Origin: Actinomycetota bacterium
GTDB lineage: Bacteria > Actinomycetota > Thermoleophilia > Solirubrobacterales > Solirubrobacteraceae
DNA length: 64,000 nt
Assembly (NCBI GenBank): GCA_005883215.1
Contig: VAYS01000030.1
Coordinates: 1-64,000, forward strand
Direction: 5' to 3'
Below the pieces are notes generated by a model that made no database searches, was not told the DNA's origin, and worked only from the letters and a program-made list of their open reading frames with translations. Made by a program: the position numbers and the translations under genes. Below are positions 8,404 through 17,400 of the stretch, piece after piece. Positions within the stretch are counted from its first letter, which is position 1. Every line of letters starts with the position of its first letter.

Positions 8404-8616
8404 ATGTTTCGCCAGGGCGAGCACCGACGCCAGATCGACGCCGCCATCGCCGACGGCAAGTCCCTGGACGAGATCGAGCGCACGCTGCTCGACCCGGCGA
8501 ACCTGGGCGACGAGCTGAGCTCCGCCCTCTGGCTCTACGCGATGGGCGCGCTCGAGCGCGCCCAGGCTCGCCCGCCAAACGCCGCCTCTCCCAACATCCA
8601 CCTTCTGCCCGCCTGA
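8404..8616 (+). CDS. Small acidic helical protein (70 aa)
   Basis: Unrecognised. Composition is protein-like: DAAIADGKSLDEIERTLLD followed by LGDELSSALWLYAMGALERA, consistent with a compact helical protein of about 55 residues and a short tail. Its TGA overlaps the ATG of the PASTA lipoprotein gene (TGATG), so the two are likely coupled. No membrane segment or export signal. Confidence 0.6.
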   Translation: MFRQGEHRRQIDAAIADGKSLDEIERTLLDPANLGDELSSALWLYAMGALERAQARPPNAASPNIHLLPA

Positions 8617-9304
8617 TGGCTCTGCTCCGGACCTCTACGATCCCCGCGACCCGCCGCGTCGGCTCCATAGCGCTCGCGCTCGCCCTGTCCGCCGGCGCCC
8701 TCGCCGGCTGCGGCGGGCGCCAGGACGTCCGCGTCCCGCCGCTGGCCGGCCAGGAGCTCTCGGCCTCGGCGGTCGAGCTCGCCAACGCCGGTCTGCACGT
8801 CCGCGTTCGCCGCGTGCCGAACCCGGCGGCGCTGGGGAGGGTGGTCGACCAGGATCCGGCCCCTGAGCGCTCGGTCTCCAGTGGCCCCCGGGGCACGTGA
8901 TCGGCCAGACTCCTGGGCCCAGCACCCGGCTGAAGGCCGGCTCACCGGTCACGATCGTGGTGGCCAAGTCGGTCCCCCAGGTCGCGGTTCCCGACGTCTC
9001 GGGTCAGACCGAGGCCCACGCCGTCAAGGCCTTGTCCGGCGCCGGGCTAACCGTCCAGCTCGCACTGAGCAACGTCTCAGACAGGGCTAAGGAGGGCGTC
9101 GTCCTCTCCCAGCGCCCCTCCGGCTATGCGACGGTCCGCCGCGGCGCCGCGACGACGGTGACGGTCGGCCGCTACCTCGCGCCCCCGCCCCCGAAGAACA
9201 AGAAGAAGTCCAAGCGCCGCGCCTCCACCACGAACCCTCCCTTCTCCAAGAACCGTCCGCTGCCCGAGAGCCAGCCCGGAGCCAACGCCGCGCCGCCCAA
9301 CTGA
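8616..9304 (+). pseudogene. PASTA-domain lipoprotein, interrupted by a frameshift
   Basis: From ATG 8616 the product has a lipoprotein signal (LALALSAGALAGC) and a PASTA repeat (VPPLAGQELSASAVELANAG to VVDQDPAPERSVSSG). The frame then ends at 8900. The next frame, entered near 8890 in CCCCCGGGG, continues GHVIGQTPGPSTRLKAGSP, a second PASTA (VPDVSGQTEAHAVKALSGAG) and a Lys/Pro-rich tail. PASTA domains bind peptidoglycan or beta-lactam-like ligands outside the cell. A GTG overlapping the stop could restart translation, but the break falls inside a domain, so decay or a one-base sequencing error is more likely. Confidence 0.75.
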
Positions 9305-9353
9305 CCCGGCGCCTCCGCGCGCCTGCCCCGCCCGGTCTGGGCGGAATTTGCGC

Positions 9354-9383
9354 GTCACGCATCGCAGGGCTTCTGCGTTCTTA
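9354..9383 (+). promoter_or_regulatory. Recurrent ECF-type promoter motif
   Basis: GTCAC at 9354-9358, 16 bases, GCGTTCTTA at 9375-9383. A good ribosome binding site, AAGGAGG, follows at 9414-9420. Confidence 0.7.
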
Positions 9384-9400
9384 CCTCGAACGCCACTGTT

Positions 9401-9620
9401 GGGCCCGTGCGACAAGGAGGTCCGAAATGACGCCCGTCTCGCCGCGCCACGCGCGATCGTCCGCTCCCGTATCGACCCAGGGCATGACCCCTACGCGCGC
9501 GGAGCTCGATGGGCCCGTGCGACAAGGAGGTCCGAAATGACGCCCGTCTCGCCGCGCCACGCGCGATCGTCCGCTCCCGTATCGACCCAGGGCATGACCC
9601 CTACGCGCGCGGAGCTCGAT
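9401..9620. repeat. Perfect 110-bp tandem duplication
   Basis: Bases 9401-9510 are repeated exactly at 9511-9620, including the AAGGAGG ribosome binding site, the ATG and the first 28 codons of the small gene. Because 110 is not a multiple of three, the first copy is truncated and the second is intact. Confidence 0.95.
9427..9540 (+). pseudogene. Truncated upstream copy of the gene at 9537
   Basis: The 37-codon frame starts at the first duplicated ATG, repeats the N-terminus of the downstream protein (MTPVSPRHARSS) and then runs into the second repeat unit, stopping at a TGA that overlaps the second ATG. It has a full ribosome binding site, so it may act as a translated leader for the intact gene. 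Confidence 0.6.
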
Positions 9621-9788
9621 CGCGCCCAGACGCTGGTCGTCCTCGAGCGCTGGGTTGGCCTTCACGGTCGCATGCCCCGCGAGGGCGAGCTCCCGGAGGT
9701 CTCCTCCGAGCAGATCGAGTCTCAGTTCGGCTCGTGGAAGCGGGCCCGCCGGCACGTCCTCGGGGCCCGCACCCTGCATCACCGCTGA
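9537..9788 (+). CDS. Small protein with one homing-endonuclease-associated-type repeat
   Basis: An 83-residue protein. After a ~25-residue basic leader, residues 25-80 read as one helical repeat (RAQTLVVLERWVGLHGRMP, then EQIESQFGSWKRARRHVLGA), close in pattern to the repeats of the protein at 7654. It probably contacts DNA; no catalytic motif is present. The start is fixed by the AAGGAGG site duplicated at 9524-9530. Its stop overlaps the ATG of the DsbA-like gene (TGATG). Confidence 0.6.
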   Translation: MTPVSPRHARSSAPVSTQGMTPTRAELDRAQTLVVLERWVGLHGRMPREGELPEVSSEQIESQFGSWKRARRHVLGARTLHHR

Positions 9789-10537
9789 TGGCACCGCGGG
9801 GGTCCGCGCTCGCCCTCCCCAAACGGGCACTCGGGCTCCTGCTCCTCGCCTTGGTCCTGCTCGCGGGCTGCGGCGGCGCGGTCCGTTCACACGGCTCTAC
9901 GCGCGCTGCCGTCCCCCTCAACCGGGCCACCCATCCCGACGGGGCCGGTCCTCCGAACGGCGCCGCCTCGCTCGCCCGGCGCTTCGACGGCGTCCCCCAG
10001 CGCGGCATCGCGCTGGGCTCGGCCCGCGCGCCGTTCACCCTGGTCGAGTTCGCCGACCTGCAATGCCCGTTCTGCGCCCACTTCGATCGCGACGTCCTGC
10101 CCGGCGTGATCCAGCGCTTCGTCCGCACCGGCCGGCTGCGCCTCGAGCTCCGGCCGATCGTCCTGATCGGCCCCCAGTCGGGGCCCTCCGGCGCGGCGAC
10201 CCTCGCCGCCGCCCAGCAGGACCATGCGTGGCAGTTCGCCGACCTCTTCTACCGCAACCAGGGGCGCGAGAACTCCGGCTACGTCACCTGGCCGTTCGTC
10301 GCTCGTATCGCCGCTGGCGTCCCCGGCCTCGATCCGGCTCGGCTGCGCCGCGACCTGCCCTCCCCGCCGGTGCGCGCCGCGCTGGTCTCCAACAACCGCT
10401 CCGCGACGACGGCCCGCATCACGGGAACCCCCGGCTTTCGCCTCGGCCGCACCGGGTCCGTGCTCCAGCCCTTCACGAACGCGCTCGATCCCAGCGACTT
10501 CTTGCGCCGCCTCGACGCCGGCCTGCGCGGCGCCTGA
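9788..10537 (+). CDS. DsbA-like thioredoxin-fold lipoprotein
   Basis: An exported thiol-disulfide oxidoreductase anchored by lipid. The signal peptide LGLLLLALVLLAGC has a good lipobox with Cys28 as the acylated residue. The thioredoxin-4/DsbA-type domain begins near residue 70 (IALGSARAPFTLVEFADLQC) with the CPFC active site at residues 93-96. The cis-proline side is represented by ITGTPGFRLG near residue 217. Length, 249 residues, is normal for the family. Its likely role is oxidising or isomerising disulfides in exported proteins, many of which are encoded here and contain paired cysteines. It is coupled to the preceding small gene through a TGATG overlap. Confidence 0.88.
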   Translation: MAPRGSALALPKRALGLLLLALVLLAGCGGAVRSHGSTRAAVPLNRATHPDGAGPPNGAASLARRFDGVPQRGIALGSARAPFTLVEFADLQCPFCAHFDRDVLPGVIQRFVRTGRLRLELRPIVLIGPQSGPSGAATLAAAQQDHAWQFADLFYRNQGRENSGYVTWPFVARIAAGVPGLDPARLRRDLPSPPVRAALVSNNRSATTARITGTPGFRLGRTGSVLQPFTNALDPSDFLRRLDAGLRGA

Positions 10538-10563
10538 CCGAATTCCGGTCGTGCACGTAGACT
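10535..10563 (+). promoter_or_regulatory. Housekeeping-type promoter for the TIR gene
   Basis: TGACCG at 10535-10540, 17 bases, TAGACT at 10558-10563, then GTG at 10571. The predicted start point falls on or beside the GTG, so the transcript is probably leaderless. This is unlike the recurrent GTCAC element. Confidence 0.45.
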
Positions 10564-10570
10564 GGGCGCG

Positions 10571-11311
10571 GTGCCCCGGCCGCGGATCTTCATCAGCTAC
10601 GCCCACGCCGACAAGCCGTTGGCCCGCACCCTCGTAGAAGGTCTGCGGGCTTGCGACATCGAGGCCTGGATCGACGAGCAAGAGTTGCGTGCGGGCGACT
10701 CGATCGTCGAGCGGGTGGCCAACGCCGTAGCGAGCACGGACTTCTTCCTCGCGCTCGTCTCGCCGGCTTCCGTCAAGTCGCGCTGGTGCCAGAAGGAGCT
10801 CCATCTCGCGATCGCCGAGCAGCTCGGTGGGGTAGGCGTTCGTGTGCTGCCGTTGCGGGTCGGAGATGTCGAGATGCCCGCGACGCTGGCCGATGTCTTC
10901 TACCTCGATCTCGATCCCGCCGACATCTCTCCTACGGTGCAGCGCCTCGTCGATGACGTCGGGCGCCATGTCCGCGAGCAGGGCCAACGCATCGGGCAGG
11001 AGCTGCGGGCTCCCCCAGCAAATCCCACCGACCAGCTGGTGCTCAGACCCTCCCAGCCGACTGTTGCCCCCCGACCGATCGACTCTTCGCACGTCGTGGA
11101 GGCCGCAAGCGCCGGGCTGCGTCGAGTGCGGCGGGAACGCGGTATCGCGCTCGACCAGCTGTCTGACGCATGCGGGATACATCCCACATATCTCGCGGCG
11201 GTCGAGCGCGGAGAGCGCAATCCCAGCCTGCATAACCTGGGCAGGATCGCCGCTGGGCTCGGCGTGCCTGGCTGGCAGCTCCTCCTGCCCGAGAAGGCGG
11301 TCCCGACATGA
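10571..11311 (+). CDS. TIR domain fused to an XRE helix-turn-helix
   Basis: A 246-residue protein. Residues 4-135 are a bacterial TIR domain: RIFISYAHADKPLARTLVEG, the AWIDEQELRAGDSI loop and the SRWCQKEL motif, in which Glu76 sits where catalytic TIR proteins keep their NADase glutamate. Residues 178-236 are an XRE-type HTH (LRRVRRERGIALDQLSDACG, HPTYLAAVERGERNPS). TIR domains degrade NAD or make cyclic-ADP-ribose signals in defence systems, usually joined to sensors. Here the partner domain is a DNA-binding one, suggesting either DNA sensing or autoregulation (inference). It is convergent with a six-helix membrane gene 11 bases away. GTG 10571 directly precedes the first beta strand. Confidence 0.85.
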   Translation: MPRPRIFISYAHADKPLARTLVEGLRACDIEAWIDEQELRAGDSIVERVANAVASTDFFLALVSPASVKSRWCQKELHLAIAEQLGGVGVRVLPLRVGDVEMPATLADVFYLDLDPADISPTVQRLVDDVGRHVREQGQRIGQELRAPPANPTDQLVLRPSQPTVAPRPIDSSHVVEAASAGLRRVRRERGIALDQLSDACGIHPTYLAAVERGERNPSLHNLGRIAAGLGVPGWQLLLPEKAVPT

Positions 11312-11322
11312 CCGCTCTTGGC

Positions 11323-11934
11323 TCAGAAGAATCGCACGGCGGCTCGCCCCGCGACCAGAACCCCTGCGGGCACGTTCACTGCGAGGAGCGTGCCTTGTAC
11401 AAAGCTAGTCGGATGCGTTCGAAACAGGGCCAGGGTTCCCGCGGCCAGTAGGAACGCCGCCCCACATCCGATCCCGTCGGTGAGCCTGTCCCGCCACATG
11501 GGCGGCACCACGGAGTACGTCGGGCGCCCGGGCGCGGCTTTTTCTGGCACCAATCGCCGCGATACCCAGATCGCGACCAGCAGCCCCAGGCTGATGATGA
11601 TGTCGCTTGCGGCTCGGGGAACTGCAGAGCGGGTTCCGACGTCCAGGAGCGCCTGGACGAGGATTGCCGCCTCGGTGCCCAGAATTGCCGATGCCGCGGC
11701 TACGTCGACTCGACGGCTCACGTCCGCGGTTCGGCCACTCATCAGTAGGTATCCGGCCGCGGCGAACGCTGCCGCGACCGCGCTCGTATTGACGACGCCG
11801 CCGGGGTGGCTCAGAGCTTCGGCCTCGTGTATGAGCGCAGCGAGGAAGGTAGCTGCTGCCGCCAGACCCATTACGTGACGCCAGATGCGATGGGCCCAGC
11901 TCCACACCATCATGCCAGTCGGCCATCTCCACAT
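11323..11934 (-). CDS. Hypothetical polytopic membrane protein
   Basis: A 203-residue protein with about six hydrophobic segments, the first at MGLAAAATFLAALIHEAEAL and the last at GTLLAVNVPAGVLVAG. No family is recognised. ATG 11934 is preferred over the TTG at 11949 because it lies five bases after a promoter motif. It converges on the TIR-XRE gene with an 11-base gap; a functional link is possible but convergent orientation argues against co-expression. Confidence 0.6.
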   Translation of the reverse strand: MWRWPTGMMVWSWAHRIWRHVMGLAAAATFLAALIHEAEALSHPGGVVNTSAVAAAFAAAGYLLMSGRTADVSRRVDVAAASAILGTEAAILVQALLDVGTRSAVPRAASDIIISLGLLVAIWVSRRLVPEKAAPGRPTYSVVPPMWRDRLTDGIGCGAAFLLAAGTLALFRTHPTSFVQGTLLAVNVPAGVLVAGRAAVRFF

Positions 11935-11938
11935 CTTC

Positions 11939-11969
11939 TGCACAACCAACCCGGCCTATCCGATGTGAT
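11939..11969 (-). promoter_or_regulatory. Recurrent ECF-type promoter motif (ATCAC variant)
   Basis: Minus strand: ATCAC (11969-11965), 16 bases, TGGTTGTGCA (11948-11939), with the ATG at 11934. A leaderless arrangement. Confidence 0.45.
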
Positions 11970-12056
11970 GTCGGATCCCGCGGTAGTAATGCGCGGCCTC
12001 GGGCACTAACGGGTGCGTCGCTCCCTCGCCGGTGCCTTATTGCGGTCTGCTCTTCT

Positions 12057-13655
12057 TCACCGCGACTCCACCACCGGCACCGCCAGCCCCGCCGCCCACG
12101 CTCCGTCGGGCCGCCGCAGCGCCAGCCGGTAGCTCGCCCCGCGCACGAACCCGGTGAACCGTTCGAAGGCATCGTGTCCTCCCACCACGAAGGAGGTCGG
12201 GGCATCGCCCCCGCCCTCGCTGGTCGTGCCGATCGTCTCCCACGCTTGGCCGGGCAGCCGGCGCTGGATCGCCACCTCCGCCGAGGCCACGGCCAGCCGC
12301 AGCCTGCCCCATAGCAGCACCTCGCCCGCCGGCGCCCGCTGCGCGAACAGCCCGGCCATGAACGACCACAGCCCCGGCTTCGCCGACCCGTCCGCTCGCT
12401 CTAGCCCGCTGTAGAACTGCCCATAGGGTCGCAGGGGGCTGTCCGAGCGCACCGTCTTCGCGGCCGGCTGGTCGCGCAGGAGGAACTGGGCGAACATGCG
12501 CACCCGCGGCACCCGCCACGCGAGGTATTCCGACCAGGTCAGGTAGCGGGCCTGGGTGGCCTCCGAGATCCGCGGGTGGTGGGGGAGACGGTGTGTCTCA
12601 TACCCGAGCTCGGTTAGGTACAGATCGCGCAGGCCCGGCGCCAGTCGCCCCATCCGGACCAGCCGCGATAGGCATGCCTCCAGCTCTCCAAGGTTGCCGA
12701 GCAGCACGTCGCCGTGATGGCCCCGGGAGTCGGGTGCGCCGAGCAGCGAGTAGGGGTGGTGCGCGAACCCGTCTCCGGGAACCCGCGCGAAGTGCGAGCA
12801 CGTCCCCGTCCGGACCGGGCGGTAGCCGGAGTCCACGCACGCCAGCGCCCGCACGAACGCCAGCGGCGCTACGGGACCCCGAGGCGGCCGGCCCCCGCGA
12901 CTCGAGGTGTTCCCGATCAGGATCACGGTCCTCGGCCGCACGCGCTTGACCGACGGGTACGCAGCCTGGACCATCGCCCGGTAGTCGTCGGCGCTGGCGG
13001 GCTGGGAGCCCGACCCCCGGTCCGAGCCGCCCCTGCGCCATTGCGGCATGAGAAACGTGGGGTGGTTGGGCTCGTTCCACAGCGCGAACGTGTTCACCTC
13101 CGGCAGCGCCTGGCGCGCACCGCCCGGTGTAAAGCGCCCGTTGAAGCGCCGCGCCACGGCCACGGCGAAGCGCGCATACGCGCGCGCGTCTATATGTGTG
13201 CGCTCCCTCGGCCCCGGTGCCCTGCCCGCCCACCGGGGCGCCCAGAAGCCGATGTCGATCATCACCCGTAGCCTTTCGCCGGTCGCCGCTCGCACCGCCG
13301 CGTCCAGGCCCGCCCACCTCGCCTCCGGATAAGCGCCCGGGTCCGTCGCTCGAAAGCGCGGCGTCCGGCGGGAGTGCGCCCGCGGTGCCAGCTGCGACCA
13401 GTCGGCCGTAAGCCGCACCGTGTCCACCCCCAGGAAGCGCAGCTGGGCCATCATCGCCTGAACTTGCGCGGGTGAGCGGTGAAGGAGCTGCCCGTCGTCC
13501 TGCACGACCGTGTCCAGCCCTGGGCTTGCCACGGCGAGCCCCGGCCCGGCGACCTCGCTGCCGGCCACCCACCCCAGAGCGGCCGCGACGGCCGCGACGC
13601 CTGCCCAGCCATGGCCGCGTCGACCGGGGCGGCCTCCCCTGCTAACTGCCCACAC
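12057..13655 (-). CDS. Secreted glycoside hydrolase, (beta/alpha)8 clan A type
   Basis: A 532-residue exported protein. The basic N-terminus and hydrophobic stretch (GVAAVAAALGWVAGSEVAGP) act as a signal peptide. A TIM-barrel glycosidase follows from about residue 55. The likely acid/base is Glu195 in FALWNEPNHP and the likely nucleophile Glu349 in LYLTELGYET, the spacing expected of clan GH-A (GH5/GH39-like). Substrate is not evident. The last ~110 residues form a beta-rich accessory domain. GTG 13655 is only three bases beyond a promoter element, implying a leaderless mRNA; no better in-frame start was found downstream. Confidence 0.8.
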   Translation of the reverse strand: MWAVSRGGRPGRRGHGWAGVAAVAAALGWVAGSEVAGPGLAVASPGLDTVVQDDGQLLHRSPAQVQAMMAQLRFLGVDTVRLTADWSQLAPRAHSRRTPRFRATDPGAYPEARWAGLDAAVRAATGERLRVMIDIGFWAPRWAGRAPGPRERTHIDARAYARFAVAVARRFNGRFTPGGARQALPEVNTFALWNEPNHPTFLMPQWRRGGSDRGSGSQPASADDYRAMVQAAYPSVKRVRPRTVILIGNTSSRGGRPPRGPVAPLAFVRALACVDSGYRPVRTGTCSHFARVPGDGFAHHPYSLLGAPDSRGHHGDVLLGNLGELEACLSRLVRMGRLAPGLRDLYLTELGYETHRLPHHPRISEATQARYLTWSEYLAWRVPRVRMFAQFLLRDQPAAKTVRSDSPLRPYGQFYSGLERADGSAKPGLWSFMAGLFAQRAPAGEVLLWGRLRLAVASAEVAIQRRLPGQAWETIGTTSEGGGDAPTSFVVGGHDAFERFTGFVRGASYRLALRRPDGAWAAGLAVPVVESR

Positions 13656-13658
13656 GCC

Positions 13659-13689
13659 TCAACAACTGACTTGGGCGCCCTCTCGTGAC
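13659..13689 (-). promoter_or_regulatory. Recurrent ECF-type promoter motif
   Basis: Minus strand: GTCAC (13689-13685), 16 bases, CAGTTGTTGA (13668-13659). A second GTCACGAGAGGG copy lies just upstream but lacks a -10. Confidence 0.6.
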
Positions 13690-13756
13690 GCTGCTGAGAA
13701 GCCGTCCCTCTCGTGACGCCGTTGACGCCTCGCGGCTTGGAGCCGGATCGGCGCCG

Positions 13757-14071
13757 CTATCCGCTGCCGCGGCGCTCGGTCTCGGGCTGGTCGGATCCGC
13801 GGTCTGCCTGGTGCGCTCCGACCTCGGCGCTGTCGAGCAGACCTTGGAACCGGAGCCAGGATCCCTCTCGAGCGTCCCCGTCTACCGTCGGCCATTCGAG
13901 GTTTCGCAGGCGCTGCACGAGCGGATCTTCAGTCCAGCCCTCGGTGCGCTCCGGGGCGGTCGGCTCAGCCCTCGTCTCGTTCCCGGACGCAGGGTCGCTT
14001 TCGTCGCGCCGGCCTCGCATCCGGGCATCACGGCGGATGAGGCGCGATAGGCGCCTCCGAGCGCCTCCCAT
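13757..14071 (-). CDS. Small protein with PLVxRLRxLxW motif
   Basis: The C-terminal half carries EDPLVQRLRNLEWPTV, matching a motif in the proteins at 45884 and 48333. The family pattern is acidic residues, PLVxRLRxLxW, a VP-type turn and an R-E-rich helix. Here the helix is less conserved and followed by an acidic/Arg tail. The start is uncertain: ATG 14071 or ATG 14020, with no clear ribosome binding site for either. No export signal. Function unknown; the relative at 45884 is co-transcribed with an ECF sigma gene, so a regulatory role is conceivable. Confidence 0.5.
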   Translation of the reverse strand: MGGARRRLSRLIRRDARMRGRRDESDPASGNETRAEPTAPERTEGWTEDPLVQRLRNLEWPTVDGDAREGSWLRFQGLLDSAEVGAHQADRGSDQPETERRGSG

Positions 14072-14394
14072 CCCGACATGGTAAGCGCGCTGGGGAGCAC
14101 AGCACGGCAAAGCATTTTGAGCGACGCGGGCGACGCGTTCTTCCCCCATGTCTCCGCCCTCGCAGGGCGGAGCCGACCCACGCCCCGATCCGCGATCTGC
14201 CCGCATCCGCCAGGCGGCCTCGTCGCCGCTGACCCCACCTCTCCTCGACGGCGGCTCAGACACCTGCCTGGCCGGCCCCGGAAAGCCGATCTCACTCTCA
14301 AGTAAAGCGTTAGCCCACTCCCAAATCGGTCCCGCGCCGCGCCGATGCGTGCCCATACGGCTGCCGACTCGCCCGCGTATCTCGGCGAATCCCC
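14072..14394. other. Stretch without a supported gene
   Basis: Only low-complexity frames in both directions. The isolated string GCGTTCTTCC near 14130 looks like a -10 but lacks a GTCAC partner at the right distance. Confidence 0.3.
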
Positions 14395-14425
14395 GTCACA
14401 CATCGACCGGTCCGCATGTTGTTCG
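14395..14425 (+). promoter_or_regulatory. Recurrent ECF-type promoter motif
   Basis: GTCAC at 14395-14399, 16 bases, ATGTTGTTCG at 14416-14425. It drives the giant hydrolase operon starting at 14497. Confidence 0.6.
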
Positions 14426-14496
14426 GAGGCGGGTGCGCTCCGCTCGACGGCATGGACGCCGCGGCGGATGCACCGCGGGGCAGCGAACGAGAGAGC

Positions 14497-17400
14497 ATGG
14501 ACTTCCACGAGTCGAGAGAGAGCCTATGCCGAGCGCGGGTCCGCGGGCGCAACCCTCGCCGACGCGCGCCCGGCCGCCTCACCGCCGCCCTCAGACTGGT
14601 CTTCGGCACCTGGCTCCTGACCGCCTTGGTCGGACTCGCGCTCGCGATCCCCGGCGCCGGGGCCCAGTCGATCAACGTCACGGTGTGCACCGGGGACCCC
14701 GCGACCGAGCCCGCTTCCTGCCAGAGCTCCACCGCCGCGCCGGGCGCCTCGACCCCCGCCACTCCGCGTCGCCGCGTGCGCAAGCACCGCAGCCGCCCAG
14801 TCCGCGCCGCCGCGATCGCCCCTCGCCGCCGCGCCCGGCACCGCGCGCGCCCCCACCAGACCTCCCCGGTCCCCCGCACGGAGACCCACACCGTCGACCT
14901 CGCCACCGGAAAGGCCACCGTCGCGACCGGCAACGGTCCCCCCGTCCCCGAGCACGTAAGCGTCAAGCTCAGCCCGAGGGTTGCCCGCCTCCTCCATCGC
15001 CAGGGCCAGGGCGCCAACGGCTCCACCGCCGCCAACCCCGCCCCCGCCCCCACGGTGAGCACCGTGGGCGGCGCCGGGTTGGGCTCCTCGCCGTTCTCGG
15101 CCGTCTCCGCCGACCAGGCGCTCAGCCAGTTCCAGATCCCGCCGTTCCTGCTGCCGATCTACTTCTCCGCCGGGCGCACCTACGGCATCCCCTGGAACGT
15201 GCTGGCGGCGATCAACAAGATCGAGACCAGCTTCGGGACCGACCTGTCCGTCTCCACGGCGGGCGCCGAGGGATGGATGCAGTTCATGCCCGCCGAGTGG
15301 CCGCAGTACGGCGTCGACGCCACCGGCAAGGGCTACGCCGACCCCTACAACCCGGCCGACGCGATCTACGCCGCCGCCCGCGACCTACGCGACAACGGCG
15401 GCATGACCGACATCCGCAAGGCGGTGTTCGCCTACAACCACGCCCAGTGGTACGTCGACGAGGTGATGCAGAACGCGAGCATCTACGGCTCGGTGCCCCA
15501 GGGGGTCATCGCCGAGACCGGCAGCCTCGCCTACGGCCACTTCCCGGTCAGGGGGAAGGTCACCTACGGCGATGATTTTGCCTCTACCCGGGCCCTGACC
15601 GTCTCCACCGAGCCTGGCGCCCAGGCCGTGGCCACCCAGCAGGTGACCGTCCAGCGCGTGCTGCTCGACCCCACCTCGGCGGCGCTCCTGCGCGCCCGCG
15701 GCACCGTGAGCCCGCTCGGTGGGGCCACCGCCGCCCCGGCCGCCTCCGCCCGAGCAAGCATCTCTTCGCTCGGCGGCACCCTGCTCGGCCTCTCGAGCGT
15801 CGTGCGCACGCTCAGCGCCGGGGTCATCGACCCCGGTGCCCGGGTCACCACGCTGGTCGCCGCCCTGTCGAAGACGGTTCCCCCCGACGCCCCCGCCGGC
15901 ACCGGCCACGACCCGGGTCTGCCCAGCGGCTACTTCGTCTCCAAGAAGGGCGGCCTCGGCGCCGAGCTCCGCGACTCGGTCGGCGACACCTACCGCTACA
16001 CGGGGCTGGCCCGCCTGTCGGCCAACGTCCGCCCCGGTGCCTCGCTCTACGGCGGCGAGGCGATCGGCTGGACGCCGGGGGTCCAGCCCGCGGCGGCCGC
16101 CGGCCCCTCGGGGGCCACCGCGACGATCGCCGCCGCGGCCGCCCCCGCCGCCGCGGCGGCCAAGCCGTCGACGGCGCTGTCCTCCGCGCCGGCGCAGCTC
16201 CAGCTCGCGATCACCGCCGCCGGCGGCCAGCCCATCGACCCCCGCCCGCTCGTCGACAGCTACCGCCTCCAGGAGGCGACCAACTTCTACCGCGCCGTGA
16301 CCCCGTCGGGCAACAACCCGTTTGTTCCCGAGGCCACCGGCGCCAGCGGCAGCGTCGACGCCATGACCTCGGCCGCCGACCAGATCTCCGGCCAGCACCT
16401 GCCCTACCTATGGGGTGGCGGCCACGACGCCGGCTTCACCGGTCCGTATGACTGCTCGGGCGCCGTCTCGGCCGTGCTCCACGCCGCCGGCCTGCTCAAC
16501 ACCCCGCTGGTCTCCACCGACTTCATGAACTACGGCCTGCCCGGCCCGGGGACGGTGACCATCTACGCCAATCCCGAGCACGTCTACATGTCGATCGGTG
16601 GGCGCTTCTTCGGCACCTCGGGCTCCAACCCGGGCGGGGGCGCCGGCTGGTTCGACGGGTCGCCGCGCGACGGCTTCGTGGTGCGCCACGTACCGGTCCT
16701 CGGCGACGGCGGCAGCGGCTACGTCTTCCCGATCCCCAACGACGTCAAGTGGACCTCCGGGCGTACCGACATGGGCTGGGACATCGAGACCGGCAGCGCC
16801 GGCGTCGGCCACCCGCTGCTGGCCATCGGCGATGCCCAGATCCTCCATATCCAGGACATGGGGGCCTTCGGCCCCACTTGGATGAGCTACAAGCTGACCA
16901 GCGGCCCCGCGGCCGGGCGCACCGTCTTCATCGGCCACTCGGGCGCGCCGCTCGTGCGCCCGGGCGACACCGTCCGCGCCGGCCAGCCGATCATCCAGAT
17001 CCACGGCGGCTCCTACGGCGGCCCCCCCGGTCACCTCGAGATCGGCTGGGCCGATGGCGACGGGTCCAACACGCTCGCCGCTCCCCACTACCACGAGGGC
17101 GACGCCACCGCCGAGGGCGCCTCCTTCCAGCAGTTCGCCCGCCAGCTCTCGGGCTCGATGTCCAGCCTCACGCTGCTCGGCGGGCTGAGCAGCCTCAACC
17201 CGACGAAGGCCACTCCCGCCGAGGAGGCCAAGCTCTCGCAGGTCCTCGACCGGGTGTCTAACCCCAAGGTCGCGCGCAAGCCTGGGCCCGGCTCGGTCCG
17301 CGACCCGGCCGCCCGCCTGCGCGCCACCCACCCCGACGCCGCCCATGCCCCGGTCGCCCCGGCGGCGACCGGTGGCCACGTGATCGCCGTCGCCGTCCCC

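Noticed and set aside
8897-9304. Separate gene for the second half of the PASTA protein
   Set aside because: A GTG overlaps the stop, but the break is inside a PASTA domain and the second half has no signal peptide, so one frameshifted gene is the better reading.
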